A stretch of DNA of 54,858 nt from Holophagae bacterium (GTDB lineage: Bacteria; Acidobacteriota; Holophagae; Acanthopleuribacterales; Acanthopleuribacteraceae): positions 1-54,858 of the forward strand of contig JAJCXM010000030.1 of the NCBI GenBank assembly GCA_029263455.1, read 5' to 3'. Made by a program: the position numbers and the translations under genes. Every line of letters starts with the position of its first letter. The first letter of the stretch is position 1. Positions 26,221-34,476 of this stretch are shown here, in pieces. The notes beneath the pieces are model-generated. The model made no database searches, had not been told where the DNA came from, and saw nothing but the letters and a program-made list of their open reading frames with translations.

Positions 26221-28148
26221 TGCTTGATTGTCGTCTGAGCGAGTCGATGTAGCCTGTTCTCGTAAAGATAAGAAGAGGTATGGATAAAGGCTAATAGGTC
26301 GTTTTCAAGTTCTAAGTTCTGCGCGGTCGGGAAAAGTCCATCGACGGTGCGAGAAAACGTCTGAGGCAAGCCATCTGGCAGCACCATAGCAACCTGATCA
26401 GATGTCATCAACGCATAGGCGTCATGGTATTGCATAAACGCGATGTCGTTTTGGGCTGTAAAGACACTTCTGCCAAGAATGGGGTGATCAAGATGTAACC
26501 CAAGCAGATCAAGCGATGTAGCGATTGCATCTGGTTGTGAAGCCAAACGTTCATCACGCTGAGGGGCAAGTCCCTGCGCGATGATGAATCCCGGGATTTT
26601 GAATCGTTCAATAGGAACTAGATCACGTCCGGCAACTCGATAGTCGTGGTCAGCAATCACTAAAAAGACCGTGTCTTCGTAATAAGAAGACGATTTCGCC
26701 TGATCAAAGAAGCCGCCAAGGGCATAATCAGCATATTGAACGGTTCTCTGTGAGTCACTTAAATCATTGTCGGCGATCCTTCCTTCTGGAAATTCAAAGG
26801 GTGTGTGGAATGAAGTCGTGAACACCACAGAAACGAAAGGCTGATTACGCGTTTGCAAGGATTCAAAGTGTTGGTGTGCTTTCTTAAAGAGATCTTCATC
26901 GCACACGCCCCAGGTGCCGTGAAATATGGGATCTTCGAAATCGTTTTCATCAATGACGAGGTCAAAACCGTTGCCTTGGTACCAGTGACCCATATTGTCA
27001 AAGCGTTTTTCGCCTCCGTATATGAAACTAGACTCGTAACCAAGTGGCTTCAGCAGTTGGGCAATGGTGAAGAAACCATCTTGCGCTTTTCCCCTCTTGA
27101 CCACGCTCTCTCCGGGTACAGGTAAAAAGCCAGCTACGACGGCTTCCATGCCGCGAACGGAACGGATGCCGGTAGCGTAAAGATTCTGGAAGGCGTAGCT
27201 TTCTTTGCTCATTCGATCGATATTAGGGGTCAGTCCTTTTTCGCCTCCAAAAGACTCGACAAACTGACTACCTAGGCTCTCCATGAGGATGACCACGAGG
27301 TTTTTCTTTTTGGTGTGATTGAAATTGGATAACTCTGTTCGAAGAAAAGGTACATCGTCGCTGCATCCTGAGATGGTTAGTCTTGACTTTACTCGATTCA
27401 GAGCTGTTTCTGGGGTCATCACACCATAGACGTCGATGTCTGTGCTGTGTTTTGAGCGTGAATAGATCGTGAAACCCAAGGTGTAAATAGCATTCTTGGT
27501 TACTTCGTTTACGATATGAGAGTTCGAAAAAGCAATGTCAGAAAGGTTTGCCGGTCGATGACCAACGGATGAGCGGATGCCGACAAATTGCAGGACTAAT
27601 AGCACAAGGCATATGGCGATCCGCTGTAACCAAGATCTTGGCACTGTCAGGGTGAGAGTTTTAGTGAAACGAATGTAGAAATAGGGAATCAATGTCGATA
27701 GCAGCAAAATGACCAGCAGATTACCCCAATGATCCTTGATGAGCATGGAAGAAACTTCTTGTGGATAAGCCAAGTAGTTGATGAAGAGATCGTTGGGTCT
27801 GGAATCAAATTCTTCGAGAAATGGTATCGAGGAAATCTCCATAAAAATGGCGATCACAAAAAGGATCAATATATAGGCCTTGATGAATATGTCTTTCGCC
27901 TTTTGTAATTGATTTGGAATCAATAGAAGTGCGATTGTGGGGATGACGAAAAGCATGCAGGCTGCCATCAAGTCGTTCCTTAGTCCGTAAACAAAGGCGA
28001 GTCCGCTTGACGAGCCATACTCAGACATTCGGCTCCAATAACTAAAAAACAGACCTGCGCGAGCAAGGCTAAACACGGCAAGAATAGTGAGAAAACAAAT
28101 AGATAAATAGCGCAATCCGCTTATTTGTTTGGACCCTGATTTGGTCAT
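26217..28148 (-). CDS. LtaS/OpgB-like sulfatase-fold phosphoglycerol transferase
   Basis: The start at 28148 has GGAG upstream. Five N-terminal membrane helices (about residues 12-190) are followed by an extracytoplasmic sulfatase domain with VVILMESLGSQFVESFGG (metal-binding Glu290), ATGIRSVRGMEAV and VIADHDYR. Such enzymes transfer glycerol-phosphate from phosphatidylglycerol to glycans or polymers. Established members have Thr as nucleophile in the TGxRTVRG stretch; here the position is Ser330 (TGIRSVRG). Serine could still serve, but this is a deviation. It is translationally coupled to the GDPD-like gene. Confidence 0.85.
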   Translation of the reverse strand: MTKSGSKQISGLRYLSICFLTILAVFSLARAGLFFSYWSRMSEYGSSSGLAFVYGLRNDLMAACMLFVIPTIALLLIPNQLQKAKDIFIKAYILILFVIAIFMEISSIPFLEEFDSRPNDLFINYLAYPQEVSSMLIKDHWGNLLVILLLSTLIPYFYIRFTKTLTLTVPRSWLQRIAICLVLLVLQFVGIRSSVGHRPANLSDIAFSNSHIVNEVTKNAIYTLGFTIYSRSKHSTDIDVYGVMTPETALNRVKSRLTISGCSDDVPFLRTELSNFNHTKKKNLVVILMESLGSQFVESFGGEKGLTPNIDRMSKESYAFQNLYATGIRSVRGMEAVVAGFLPVPGESVVKRGKAQDGFFTIAQLLKPLGYESSFIYGGEKRFDNMGHWYQGNGFDLVIDENDFEDPIFHGTWGVCDEDLFKKAHQHFESLQTRNQPFVSVVFTTSFHTPFEFPEGRIADNDLSDSQRTVQYADYALGGFFDQAKSSSYYEDTVFLVIADHDYRVAGRDLVPIERFKIPGFIIAQGLAPQRDERLASQPDAIATSLDLLGLHLDHPILGRSVFTAQNDIAFMQYHDAYALMTSDQVAMVLPDGLPQTFSRTVDGLFPTAQNLELENDLLAFIHTSSYLYENRLHRLAQTTIKQ

Positions 28149-28472
28149 TCGATCTCCAGCAATGATGCGCATTAACCGAGCATCAGATTCATTCCTGCCT
28201 AGTAATACACCAGTAAAATGAAGATTAAATGAAGGGCGCTCTAGAAGTTAGACTCAATCCTGTTGCAACTTCGCCTTGCGCCACAAGACGTTAATCTTCG
28301 CATCAAACTCGGCATTGTATCACGTACCCTATTTCCAATATTCGCGTGTTCAAGTTAATCGAGCTGAATGGCATTGAACACACTATTCTTGGGTAAGGTG
28401 TTAACTTCACGCTGCCCACATTGGCGGACTATTAATGGCTTGCTTGTATACTTGTCTGAGGGATGTGATGTC
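28149..28472. other. Divergent intergenic region
   Basis: It separates the LtaS-like gene and the secreted-protein gene. A TATACT (28447-28452) lies 20 bases before the preferred GTG start and could be a -10, with GAGGGATG between them as ribosome-binding site. No RNA, repeat or further gene was recognised. Confidence 0.3.
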
Positions 28473-29783
28473 GTGACTTCGATTCTGATTTATCTGATCT
28501 TGGCTGGAAATTGCGATTGTCGAGACACGACGACCTATCGTCAAGCCATGTCTTTTTGTGCGGACTCTGGGTTGCAAACTAGGCTCTATTTCAATCAAGC
28601 CACCGAACTTGAAGCGCCATTCTATGTGCGTTTTGCGTTGCCTAGCGAAAACCGATTTTGTGAGTCACGGGTTGTACCTACTCAATCAGAATCCTGGATT
28701 TCCATGCCCACTGTGCTGGAAGGAAGTGGTCAGTTGAACGCGCCGCATGATGCGGTTCAGATTGTGCGTTGGCTTGAAGGTGAAAATGCGCTGTGGCTTA
28801 GGTTCAATCAAGTGCCCGACTCCTGGTCAGAAACAAATGGCGTCAGCGTTCCACTAAGTGACACGAACAGGATTTCCATATCCTTGGGGAACAGCGTGGA
28901 GTGGTATCAGACTCGACTGAACGAAAGCTTTGAGCTAGGCCGATCAAACTTACTGAATCCGGTTGATTCATCAGGACTACCTGCCGCTACTGACGTCAGA
29001 ATAGATAGTGAATCAATCGTGCTTGACGATCGACGTATCCGTCTTTCGGCAACCCTTTTCCCAGATGCACAAGATGTAGAGTCTGCCGTCGAACAAGCGG
29101 ACATTATTACTGGCCAAGAGTCGCTGGATAAACCATGCTTTTGCAGTTCAAACACTATATATGGGGGGTTTTCAAGCAAGATAGTGCCTTGGGTGACGGC
29201 CCGTTCGCCGTATCTAACCCAATTGACATTGTCCAATCCGAGTAATCACAGCCGTCAAATGTATTTGAGGTTGAGGCGAACGAACTTGGATGAACAATTA
29301 AGCCTCACGTTAAACGCCTATCAGTCGCTCAACTTGGACCTGGGAACTGCTTTCCCGGACTTAATGAATGGGTCTGGATGTTCCCTGCAGGTCCAGTCGG
29401 TTTCCAACCTGCCCTGGCTTTTAGTCGCTAAAACCCAGAATGAGAACCTCGGTTCGAGCGCCATCATGCAGGCACACGATCTTTATCAATCATGTGGCCA
29501 TCAAATATTTGTGCCGCCTGTTCAAGCAGGGACAGCGCTCGTGATCGTCGTGGTTGAGAATGGACCGATCGAGTTGATTCAAAAGTCAGCCACTGGAACG
29601 AGTGTCATTGAGCAGACGGACGCTCATGCCTTTGATCCACTCGTAATGTGGCCACCGCCAGAAGAGCAGGGGCTCTTCCTAAGTTCGAATCACAAGATCT
29701 GCGCCTCCATCTACGAATTCAACGAGGATGGCAGTTTTGCGGTCCTACCCCTAACCCTAGATGCCAGTCAAATTCCCGAGTAA
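28473..29783 (+). CDS. Secreted protein of unknown function
   Basis: Starting at GTG 28473, after GAGGGATG, the protein opens with a short hydrophobic segment (MTSILIYLILAGNC) that may be a signal peptide. A longer start at 28368 lacks such support. The rest, about 420 residues, is beta-rich with few charges and contains paired Cys (NCDC, CFC). A segment LTLSNPSNHSRQMYLRLRRT and a proline-rich VMWPPPEEQG tail suggest immunoglobulin-like folds. No enzymatic motif is visible. It is convergent with the end of the mercury operon. Confidence 0.6.
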   Translation: MTSILIYLILAGNCDCRDTTTYRQAMSFCADSGLQTRLYFNQATELEAPFYVRFALPSENRFCESRVVPTQSESWISMPTVLEGSGQLNAPHDAVQIVRWLEGENALWLRFNQVPDSWSETNGVSVPLSDTNRISISLGNSVEWYQTRLNESFELGRSNLLNPVDSSGLPAATDVRIDSESIVLDDRRIRLSATLFPDAQDVESAVEQADIITGQESLDKPCFCSSNTIYGGFSSKIVPWVTARSPYLTQLTLSNPSNHSRQMYLRLRRTNLDEQLSLTLNAYQSLNLDLGTAFPDLMNGSGCSLQVQSVSNLPWLLVAKTQNENLGSSAIMQAHDLYQSCGHQIFVPPVQAGTALVIVVVENGPIELIQKSATGTSVIEQTDAHAFDPLVMWPPPEEQGLFLSSNHKICASIYEFNEDGSFAVLPLTLDASQIPE

Positions 29784-29831
29784 GGGCTCCACCGCGATTG
29801 TTCCGTTGAATTATTCTATGCGAGCGCTACT

Positions 29832-30287
29832 TTAGATTCTTCGTTTACGCTCAAAATAGCGGCCAAATATTATTTCGGTACCACACCATAATAAGGTGCC
29901 GCCTTCGAGCGCAGCGAACCCAAGAGCCTCCCATCCAAAGCCTCCAAGCGTTATCCAGCCCTTTGCGAATGAAGCAGCAACCACGGCCACGACGATGAAA
30001 AACCAACCCGTGAAGTAACAATGGACGCGACTACATCGCCGTGCGTTTAAAAAACAGGCGCAGCCCATCCACCCGAAAGCTACAGGCCAGATGAATGGGA
30101 TAGCGCTTGGTATGCCATAACCCGTAATCAGAATAGCTGATATGGGAATACCCCAAGCCACTAGGAAACTTATGCTTCCAGTGACCCAGTCATTTTCGTC
30201 TTGAGATTTCACGTTCCGATTCTCGAATTGGGCCCATAGATTTTCATTCTTTCTTCTTCTGTTGACTCCCTGTCTCCACAATGGCAA
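29832..30287 (-). CDS. Small three-to-four-span membrane protein at the end of the mer operon
   Basis: The conserved part begins NENLWAQFENRN and has NDWVTGSISFLVAWGIPISAILITGYGIPSAIPFIWPVAFGWMGCACFLNARRCSRVHCYFTGWFF, best read in pieces: GYGIP, FIWPVAFGWMG, NARRCSRVHCYFTG. I recall this Cys/His-bearing pattern in uncharacterised membrane proteins next to mercury-resistance genes, but cannot verify it. The start is uncertain: 30287 (ATG) overlaps merP by 44 bases, and GTG 30212 would drop the conserved N terminus. The paired Cys and His in or near membrane segments (ACFLNARRC, VHC) would suit metal handling. Confidence 0.65.
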   Translation of the reverse strand: MPLWRQGVNRRRKNENLWAQFENRNVKSQDENDWVTGSISFLVAWGIPISAILITGYGIPSAIPFIWPVAFGWMGCACFLNARRCSRVHCYFTGWFFIVVAVVAASFAKGWITLGGFGWEALGFAALEGGTLLWCGTEIIFGRYFERKRRI

Positions 30288-30582
30288 TCGATTGGGTTTC
30301 AGGCAGCTTGGCTATCAAGAGATCCGACGGTTTAATCAGCTTAGGATCGTATTCGACTTCACCGATTCCTGATGCCAGATCGACCTTGGCATTGATGACG
30401 CCCGGAATTTCCAATAGGGCTTTCTGAGCACCAGTAACACAACCACCACAAGTCATGCCATCGATCTTTACGGAACACGAGGCTGGGGTTGTGTCGCTGG
30501 GTTCAGCGGTTTTCGACTCCTGTGCAAGAGCCACAAACCCTACACACGCGATGGCTGCGAATAAAAACATTTTCTTGAACAT
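30244..30582 (-). CDS. merP: Periplasmic mercury/heavy-metal-binding protein MerP-like
   Basis: ATG 30582 is preceded by AAGGAG at proper distance and opens a signal peptide (MFKKMFLFAAIACVGFVALA). The mature domain is a single HMA fold with GMTCGGC, where the two Cys capture Hg2+ or another soft metal, followed by ALLEIPGVINAKVDLASG. The C terminus is lysine-rich (QQKKKE). It would collect metal in the periplasm and hand it to the MerT part of the fusion encoded at 32049. The gene lies 31 bp downstream of merA. Confidence 0.88.
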   Translation of the reverse strand: MFKKMFLFAAIACVGFVALAQESKTAEPSDTTPASCSVKIDGMTCGGCVTGAQKALLEIPGVINAKVDLASGIGEVEYDPKLIKPSDLLIAKLPETQSIAIVETGSQQKKKE

Positions 30583-30612
30583 ATTGATCTCCTTTTTTTT
30601 CTGTGTCACCAC

Positions 30613-32037
30613 TTAGGTGGCACAGCAACTTAATTTGTCGACACTTTTGCCAAAGGCAATGGCGGCCAATTTCACGCTTTCACTCAAGGTGAGATACGGA
30701 TGAAACACCGATATTAAGTCCTTGACAGAGATGCCGTACTTGATGGCCAGGGTCAGCTCCATAAGTAACTCAGAGCCTTCTGGCGCCAGGATTCGTGCGC
30801 CGACAAGTTTGTCGTTCGCTCGGTCTCTGATGAGTCTGATGAATCCGCGCGTATCGCGTGCCGCAATCGCACGGGGAACATATGTCATGGCAAGTGTTGA
30901 CACATCAACATCAATCCCCAATTCCGTCGCCTGCTGTTCGTTGAGACCGACGCCTGCTACCTGAGGGTCCGTAAAAATGACCCAAGGAAGGCTCGAATAG
31001 TCCCGTTTCGTCTCCATTTCCGTCATGGCGTTAATCGCAGCAAGTTTCCCTTCATAGGCTGCTGTATACACAAACATATGCTCACCAAGCACATCCCCTG
31101 CGGCGTAGATACCTGGAGCCGATGTCTCCAACGTCTCGCTAACTTTTATGAACTCTTGTCGGTCAAGAGCGACACCCTGTTCCTCTAGCCCCATATCCCG
31201 CGTGTTGGGTCTTCGTCCTGTAGCTACAAGAATATGAGATGCACGGTATTGTGATGGTTCTCCCTGAATCGACGTATCAACGACAATTGAATGGCGATCG
31301 TATTTGACTTGTCTAATGGTCACATCCGTGACGATTTCGATGCCCTCTTGAGTGAGTAGCTGTGTCAACTCGTCGGTAAGAAAAGGACTTTCAGTGGGTA
31401 GAATTCGTGACGACCTCTGTAAAATCGTCACCCGCGTGCCTAGTCGAGCAAACATTTGTGCAGACTCAAGTGCAATAAATCTTCCACCAAGCACAATCAG
31501 CGATTCAGGTAACGACTCAAGTTCAAATAGAGATTCGTTGGTTAGAAAGTCTACTTCCGTCAGCCCAGGGATGTCAGGGATGAATTGTTGGGCACCGGTT
31601 GCCACAAGTAATTTGTCCGCGCGAATCTCTTCACCATTCACGGCAATTGTTCTTGGCCCAACAAGTTTGGCTCTGCCCTCGATTCGTCGGAAATCCGGTA
31701 GATCGGCAACTACGTCAAGGTACTTTGCTTGACGTAATTCCTCCACCATCTCTTGCTTTTGTTCCATTATTCTCTTGAAATCAATGACTTCGCTTTTTGA
31801 TTGAATGCCGTCAAAACCATGGTGGTTCGATCGATGGTTTACTTCGGCAGCGCGAATCAGCGTTTTCGATGGGACACATCCTACATTGACGCAGGTCCCA
31901 CCAATGGGAAGACCGTCGTTTATGAGGGTTACTCTGGCCCCATATTCAACCGCATTGATCGCGGCCGAAAAAGCGGCTGAGCCACCCCCGATAATGACGA
32001 AATGAGGCTTTTCATTTGATTTATCGCAGCAATCCAT
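30613..32037 (-). CDS. merA: Mercuric reductase
   Basis: NADPH-dependent flavoenzyme that reduces Hg2+ to volatile Hg0. The 474-residue protein has FAD-binding VIIGGGSAAFSAA (about 14-26), the redox disulfide GTCVNVGCVPSK (Cys49, Cys54), ATGRRPNT, GIYAAGDV, and the diagnostic C-terminal Cys pair (LSCCAT, Cys471-472) that receives mercury. The N-terminal HMA (NmerA) domain is absent, but a second Cys pair lies at residues 3-4 (MDCCDK). The NADPH region reads VLGGRFIALES, where most homologues have GGxxxxxE. It lies 11 bp after merT(P). Confidence 0.93.
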   Translation of the reverse strand: MDCCDKSNEKPHFVIIGGGSAAFSAAINAVEYGARVTLINDGLPIGGTCVNVGCVPSKTLIRAAEVNHRSNHHGFDGIQSKSEVIDFKRIMEQKQEMVEELRQAKYLDVVADLPDFRRIEGRAKLVGPRTIAVNGEEIRADKLLVATGAQQFIPDIPGLTEVDFLTNESLFELESLPESLIVLGGRFIALESAQMFARLGTRVTILQRSSRILPTESPFLTDELTQLLTQEGIEIVTDVTIRQVKYDRHSIVVDTSIQGEPSQYRASHILVATGRRPNTRDMGLEEQGVALDRQEFIKVSETLETSAPGIYAAGDVLGEHMFVYTAAYEGKLAAINAMTEMETKRDYSSLPWVIFTDPQVAGVGLNEQQATELGIDVDVSTLAMTYVPRAIAARDTRGFIRLIRDRANDKLVGARILAPEGSELLMELTLAIKYGISVKDLISVFHPYLTLSESVKLAAIAFGKSVDKLSCCAT

Positions 32038-32048
32038 ACGTCCTACCT

Positions 32049-32666
32049 CTATTCTTGTGCAGCCGTTGATAACACATTGTTGATTTGAAGCGTGTATTGG
32101 TCGTGGACCCTAGCCTTCAAGATTTCCTCCGGATCCACCTGATTGCGGTCATAGGTAACAGAAGCAAGGCCCGTCTCCCAACTTACGTTGGCACTGATGA
32201 CACCGGGCACGTCGAGCAACGCCTGTTGAACGCCGACAGAACACCCGGCACAAGTCATGCCATCAACGATCAGAGCCAATTCAGAATAACTAGCCACGCC
32301 TACCGACGGCTCGTGTTGGCTAGCTACTTTGGCACTTGCCACGTCCGACAAGAGTGGGACAACGCCATATTGGAGAGCAAGGTACGATGATATTCCGACT
32401 CCGAAAATCAATACGACGGTTTGTATGTCTCTCAGGCGATTGTGTGTCACACAACATTGGTTCCGTTTCCGTATGACATACCAAGAGGCTGCGGCCATGA
32501 TTATCAGCCCAATTCCGATGAAAACGGGCTTGTATCTGTCGAGCCCAAATAATGCTGATGCGCCACCGAACCCAACCAATATCGGTATAAGCGGCCCAAC
32601 ACAACAGAGTACCCCCAGAAAGCCGGCACCTAGGCCGAACTTAAGCGCTTGTTTTGTTTCGCTCAT
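32049..32666 (-). CDS. merT: MerT mercury transporter fused to a MerP (HMA) domain
   Basis: The 205 residues combine a three-helix MerT domain (about 1-105) with Cys21-Cys22 in the first helix (VLCCVGPL) and Cys71-Cys72 in the cytoplasmic loop (NQCCVTH), followed by an HMA domain with GMTCAGC (Cys139, Cys142; about 127-195). The fusion carries metal capture and transport in one chain, so mercury can pass from HMA thiols to the membrane pair and on to MerA. A second, separate MerP is encoded at 30244. It overlaps the regulator gene upstream by 26 bp, implying coupled translation. Confidence 0.92.
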   Translation of the reverse strand: MSETKQALKFGLGAGFLGVLCCVGPLIPILVGFGGASALFGLDRYKPVFIGIGLIIMAAASWYVIRKRNQCCVTHNRLRDIQTVVLIFGVGISSYLALQYGVVPLLSDVASAKVASQHEPSVGVASYSELALIVDGMTCAGCSVGVQQALLDVPGVISANVSWETGLASVTYDRNQVDPEEILKARVHDQYTLQINNVLSTAAQE

Positions 32667-33039
32667 AGGAAACCTCGTCTTCTGGAATCAGTTGGCTGAT
32701 GAATGTCTCGAATTCGGGTGAACACAAGGCATAGAACATGGTTTGTTTCTGGCGTTCCACCGACACCAGTCTCATATCTCGTAGCCGCCTCAAATGTTGA
32801 GAGACCGCAGAGCTGCTTACCATGAGGATGTTAGCTAGATCACAGACACACAGACGGTGGTGCCAATGCAGAAGTGCTACCAGCCGAAAACGTGTAGGGT
32901 CCTTAATTGCCTCAATCCACCTAACTGTCTGGTGCAATATCGTGTTCTGATGCAATTCGTTCCGTATTGACATCAGTTCCTGTGCGGATTTGATCGATGC
33001 TTCACAAGCACCATCTTTCGAAAGGTGTCTTTTCTTCAT
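32641..33039 (-). CDS. ArsR/SmtB-family metal-responsive repressor
   Basis: The 132-residue protein starts at ATG 33039 (AAGGAG seven bases before). It has the winged helix of this family, with the metal-binding alpha3 motif LCVCDLA (Cys64, Cys66) followed by SSSAVSQHLRRLRDMRLVSVER as recognition helix and wing. The N terminus has Cys12 and several His that could complete the site. Members release DNA when thiol-binding metals bind. The 13-bp palindrome upstream (33052-33079) is its likely operator, and the mer genes downstream are the likely regulon. Most mer operons use MerR instead. Confidence 0.9.
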   Translation of the reverse strand: MKKRHLSKDGACEASIKSAQELMSIRNELHQNTILHQTVRWIEAIKDPTRFRLVALLHWHHRLCVCDLANILMVSSSAVSQHLRRLRDMRLVSVERQKQTMFYALCSPEFETFISQLIPEDEVSYERNKTSA

Positions 33040-33051
33040 AGAACACTCCTT

Positions 33052-33079
33052 AAGTACATTAGTGAACACTAACGTACTT
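33052..33079 (-). promoter_or_regulatory. Operator palindrome of the ArsR-type repressor
   Basis: Arms AAGTACATTAGTG (33052-33064) and CACTAACGTACTT (33067-33079) are inverted copies with one mismatch and a 2-base centre. This 13-2-13 layout is typical for ArsR/SmtB dimers. It lies 12 bases upstream of the repressor start and overlaps its leader, so bound repressor would block the mer promoter. Confidence 0.65.
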
Positions 33080-33097
33080 GGGCATTATTCCATCGAT

Positions 33098-34054
33098 TTA
33101 TTTTTTATTGTGTAAATCATCGCACCATGATCCGCATTCATGGGGCAGCGACTCAATACCTACGTGCTCATATGAGCGTAAGACATGAAACCTATATAAG
33201 AACACCAATCCGATGATCAGTAGGAATTGAAACGTGAGGTTCACGACGGCATAGAATATTTTTCTTAGCGGACGAGGTTTGTAGTTGAGAAGTCGCTGTA
33301 CGCGTGATTCGAGACAACTTCCTGGCTGAAAGAAACGATGAGTTTTCATTACCCAAGCATGACTATTGCGCGTCACTAATTTAGCCGCTTTGACCAATGC
33401 CGACGCAAGTGCCAGCGGATCTTTCGTCGCTTCGACCGCGCATTCGTCACAACTAAGTTCATTGCCTGCATTAACCTGTCGAATGACAACCCATCTAATT
33501 AAGACTAAGGCATAAATTGATCCACATATTGTGATCAACGAATTCAAAGGGCTTAGCACAAACAGAAAAGCGAATAGTTGTATGATCATAATGGGCACAA
33601 GGCAATACCCGATTTCGATCAGCCAGGCTTTAAAGTTGTCACGACGGTTGATGTGTCCAAATTCATGTGCGACTAACGACGCCAACTCATGACGATCTAA
33701 CTCTTTAAGGAATGGTTCAGAAAAATAAAGAGTGGGCCGAAAACTGCCGACGACCATGGCCGCAAAACCCGACTTATCCAGAAGCCGGATCTTGAACTGA
33801 CGCACGTTCATGATGGCAGCAATCTCTTGAGCCGTTTTTAGCAGCAGTACATGGTCAGCTCCTAGTTTGTGTGAACGCAGGCGTAAAAGAGCGGTGCTTA
33901 AGAGGTGGCCACAAAAGCGCAACACCAAGAGTAGCATTAGAGCGATCGTGACTAGTTGTAATAAATCAACGACACTACAGTGAATGAGATCCCCTAAGAG
34001 GATCTTGTGATTGGCTGCGAGTATCCCTACGACGGAATCAGGTTGTGTCATCAC
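33098..34054 (-). CDS. M56 (BlaR1/MecR1-like) membrane protease without PBP sensor
   Basis: The 318 residues include four or five membrane helices, the zinc-protease motif HEFGH (130-134) and ELSCDECAVEA, which supplies the third ligand. In BlaR1/MecR1 this domain cleaves or triggers cleavage of the BlaI/MecI repressor. Those proteins then carry a large penicillin-binding sensor; here the chain ends shortly after the last helix with LPHECGSWCDDLHNKK (residues 303-318). This short exported tail with His, two Cys, Asp and His could bind a metal. It overlaps blaI by 17 bp. Confidence 0.85.
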   Translation of the reverse strand: MMTQPDSVVGILAANHKILLGDLIHCSVVDLLQLVTIALMLLLVLRFCGHLLSTALLRLRSHKLGADHVLLLKTAQEIAAIMNVRQFKIRLLDKSGFAAMVVGSFRPTLYFSEPFLKELDRHELASLVAHEFGHINRRDNFKAWLIEIGYCLVPIMIIQLFAFLFVLSPLNSLITICGSIYALVLIRWVVIRQVNAGNELSCDECAVEATKDPLALASALVKAAKLVTRNSHAWVMKTHRFFQPGSCLESRVQRLLNYKPRPLRKIFYAVVNLTFQFLLIIGLVFLYRFHVLRSYEHVGIESLPHECGSWCDDLHNKK

Positions 34055-34460
34055 GCTTACGTCGCTCCGTGATTAATCTTTCGAGTTCATCAAGACGACT
34101 CGGCTCCGTATTTACGGAGTGGACAAATTGGCTCATGACAGCCGGGCCGAAATCATCCAACAACCCTGAGAACAATCCGTCTAAAGTGTTCTTTATGAGG
34201 TCAGCCTTTGAACAATTCGCAGAAAAGCGATATCCCTGTCCATCCTTGACGCGATCGAGAAGTGATTTGTCTGCTAGCCTCATCATGACAGTTGAAACGG
34301 TCGTGTAGGCAATTTTTCTGGATTCACGAAGATACTCGTATGCATCGCGTGCAGTTGCCGTTTCGTGGTCCCACATGTACTTCATGATCTCATACTCGAG
34401 GTCACCTAGGATCTTTTTGAGGCCCCGCTCTTGCCACCGAATGTGTTTAAAAAGTTGCAT
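34038..34460 (-). CDS. BlaI/MecI-family transcriptional repressor
   Basis: The 140-residue protein has the BlaI winged helix: LGDLEYEIMKYMWDHETATARDAYEYL, YTTVSTVMMRLADKSLLDRV and YRFSANCSKADLIKNTLDGLFSG. It ends with a long dimerisation helix (ELERLITERRKRDD). Repression is relieved when the M56 partner, encoded directly downstream with an overlap, is activated. The palindrome at 35387-35403, upstream of the thioredoxin-like gene that leads this gene group, has the TACTA/TAGTA form of BlaI-type sites. Confidence 0.9.
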   Translation of the reverse strand: MQLFKHIRWQERGLKKILGDLEYEIMKYMWDHETATARDAYEYLRESRKIAYTTVSTVMMRLADKSLLDRVKDGQGYRFSANCSKADLIKNTLDGLFSGLLDDFGPAVMSQFVHSVNTEPSRLDELERLITERRKRDDTT

Positions 34461-34476
34461 TATTACTCCTGATCGA

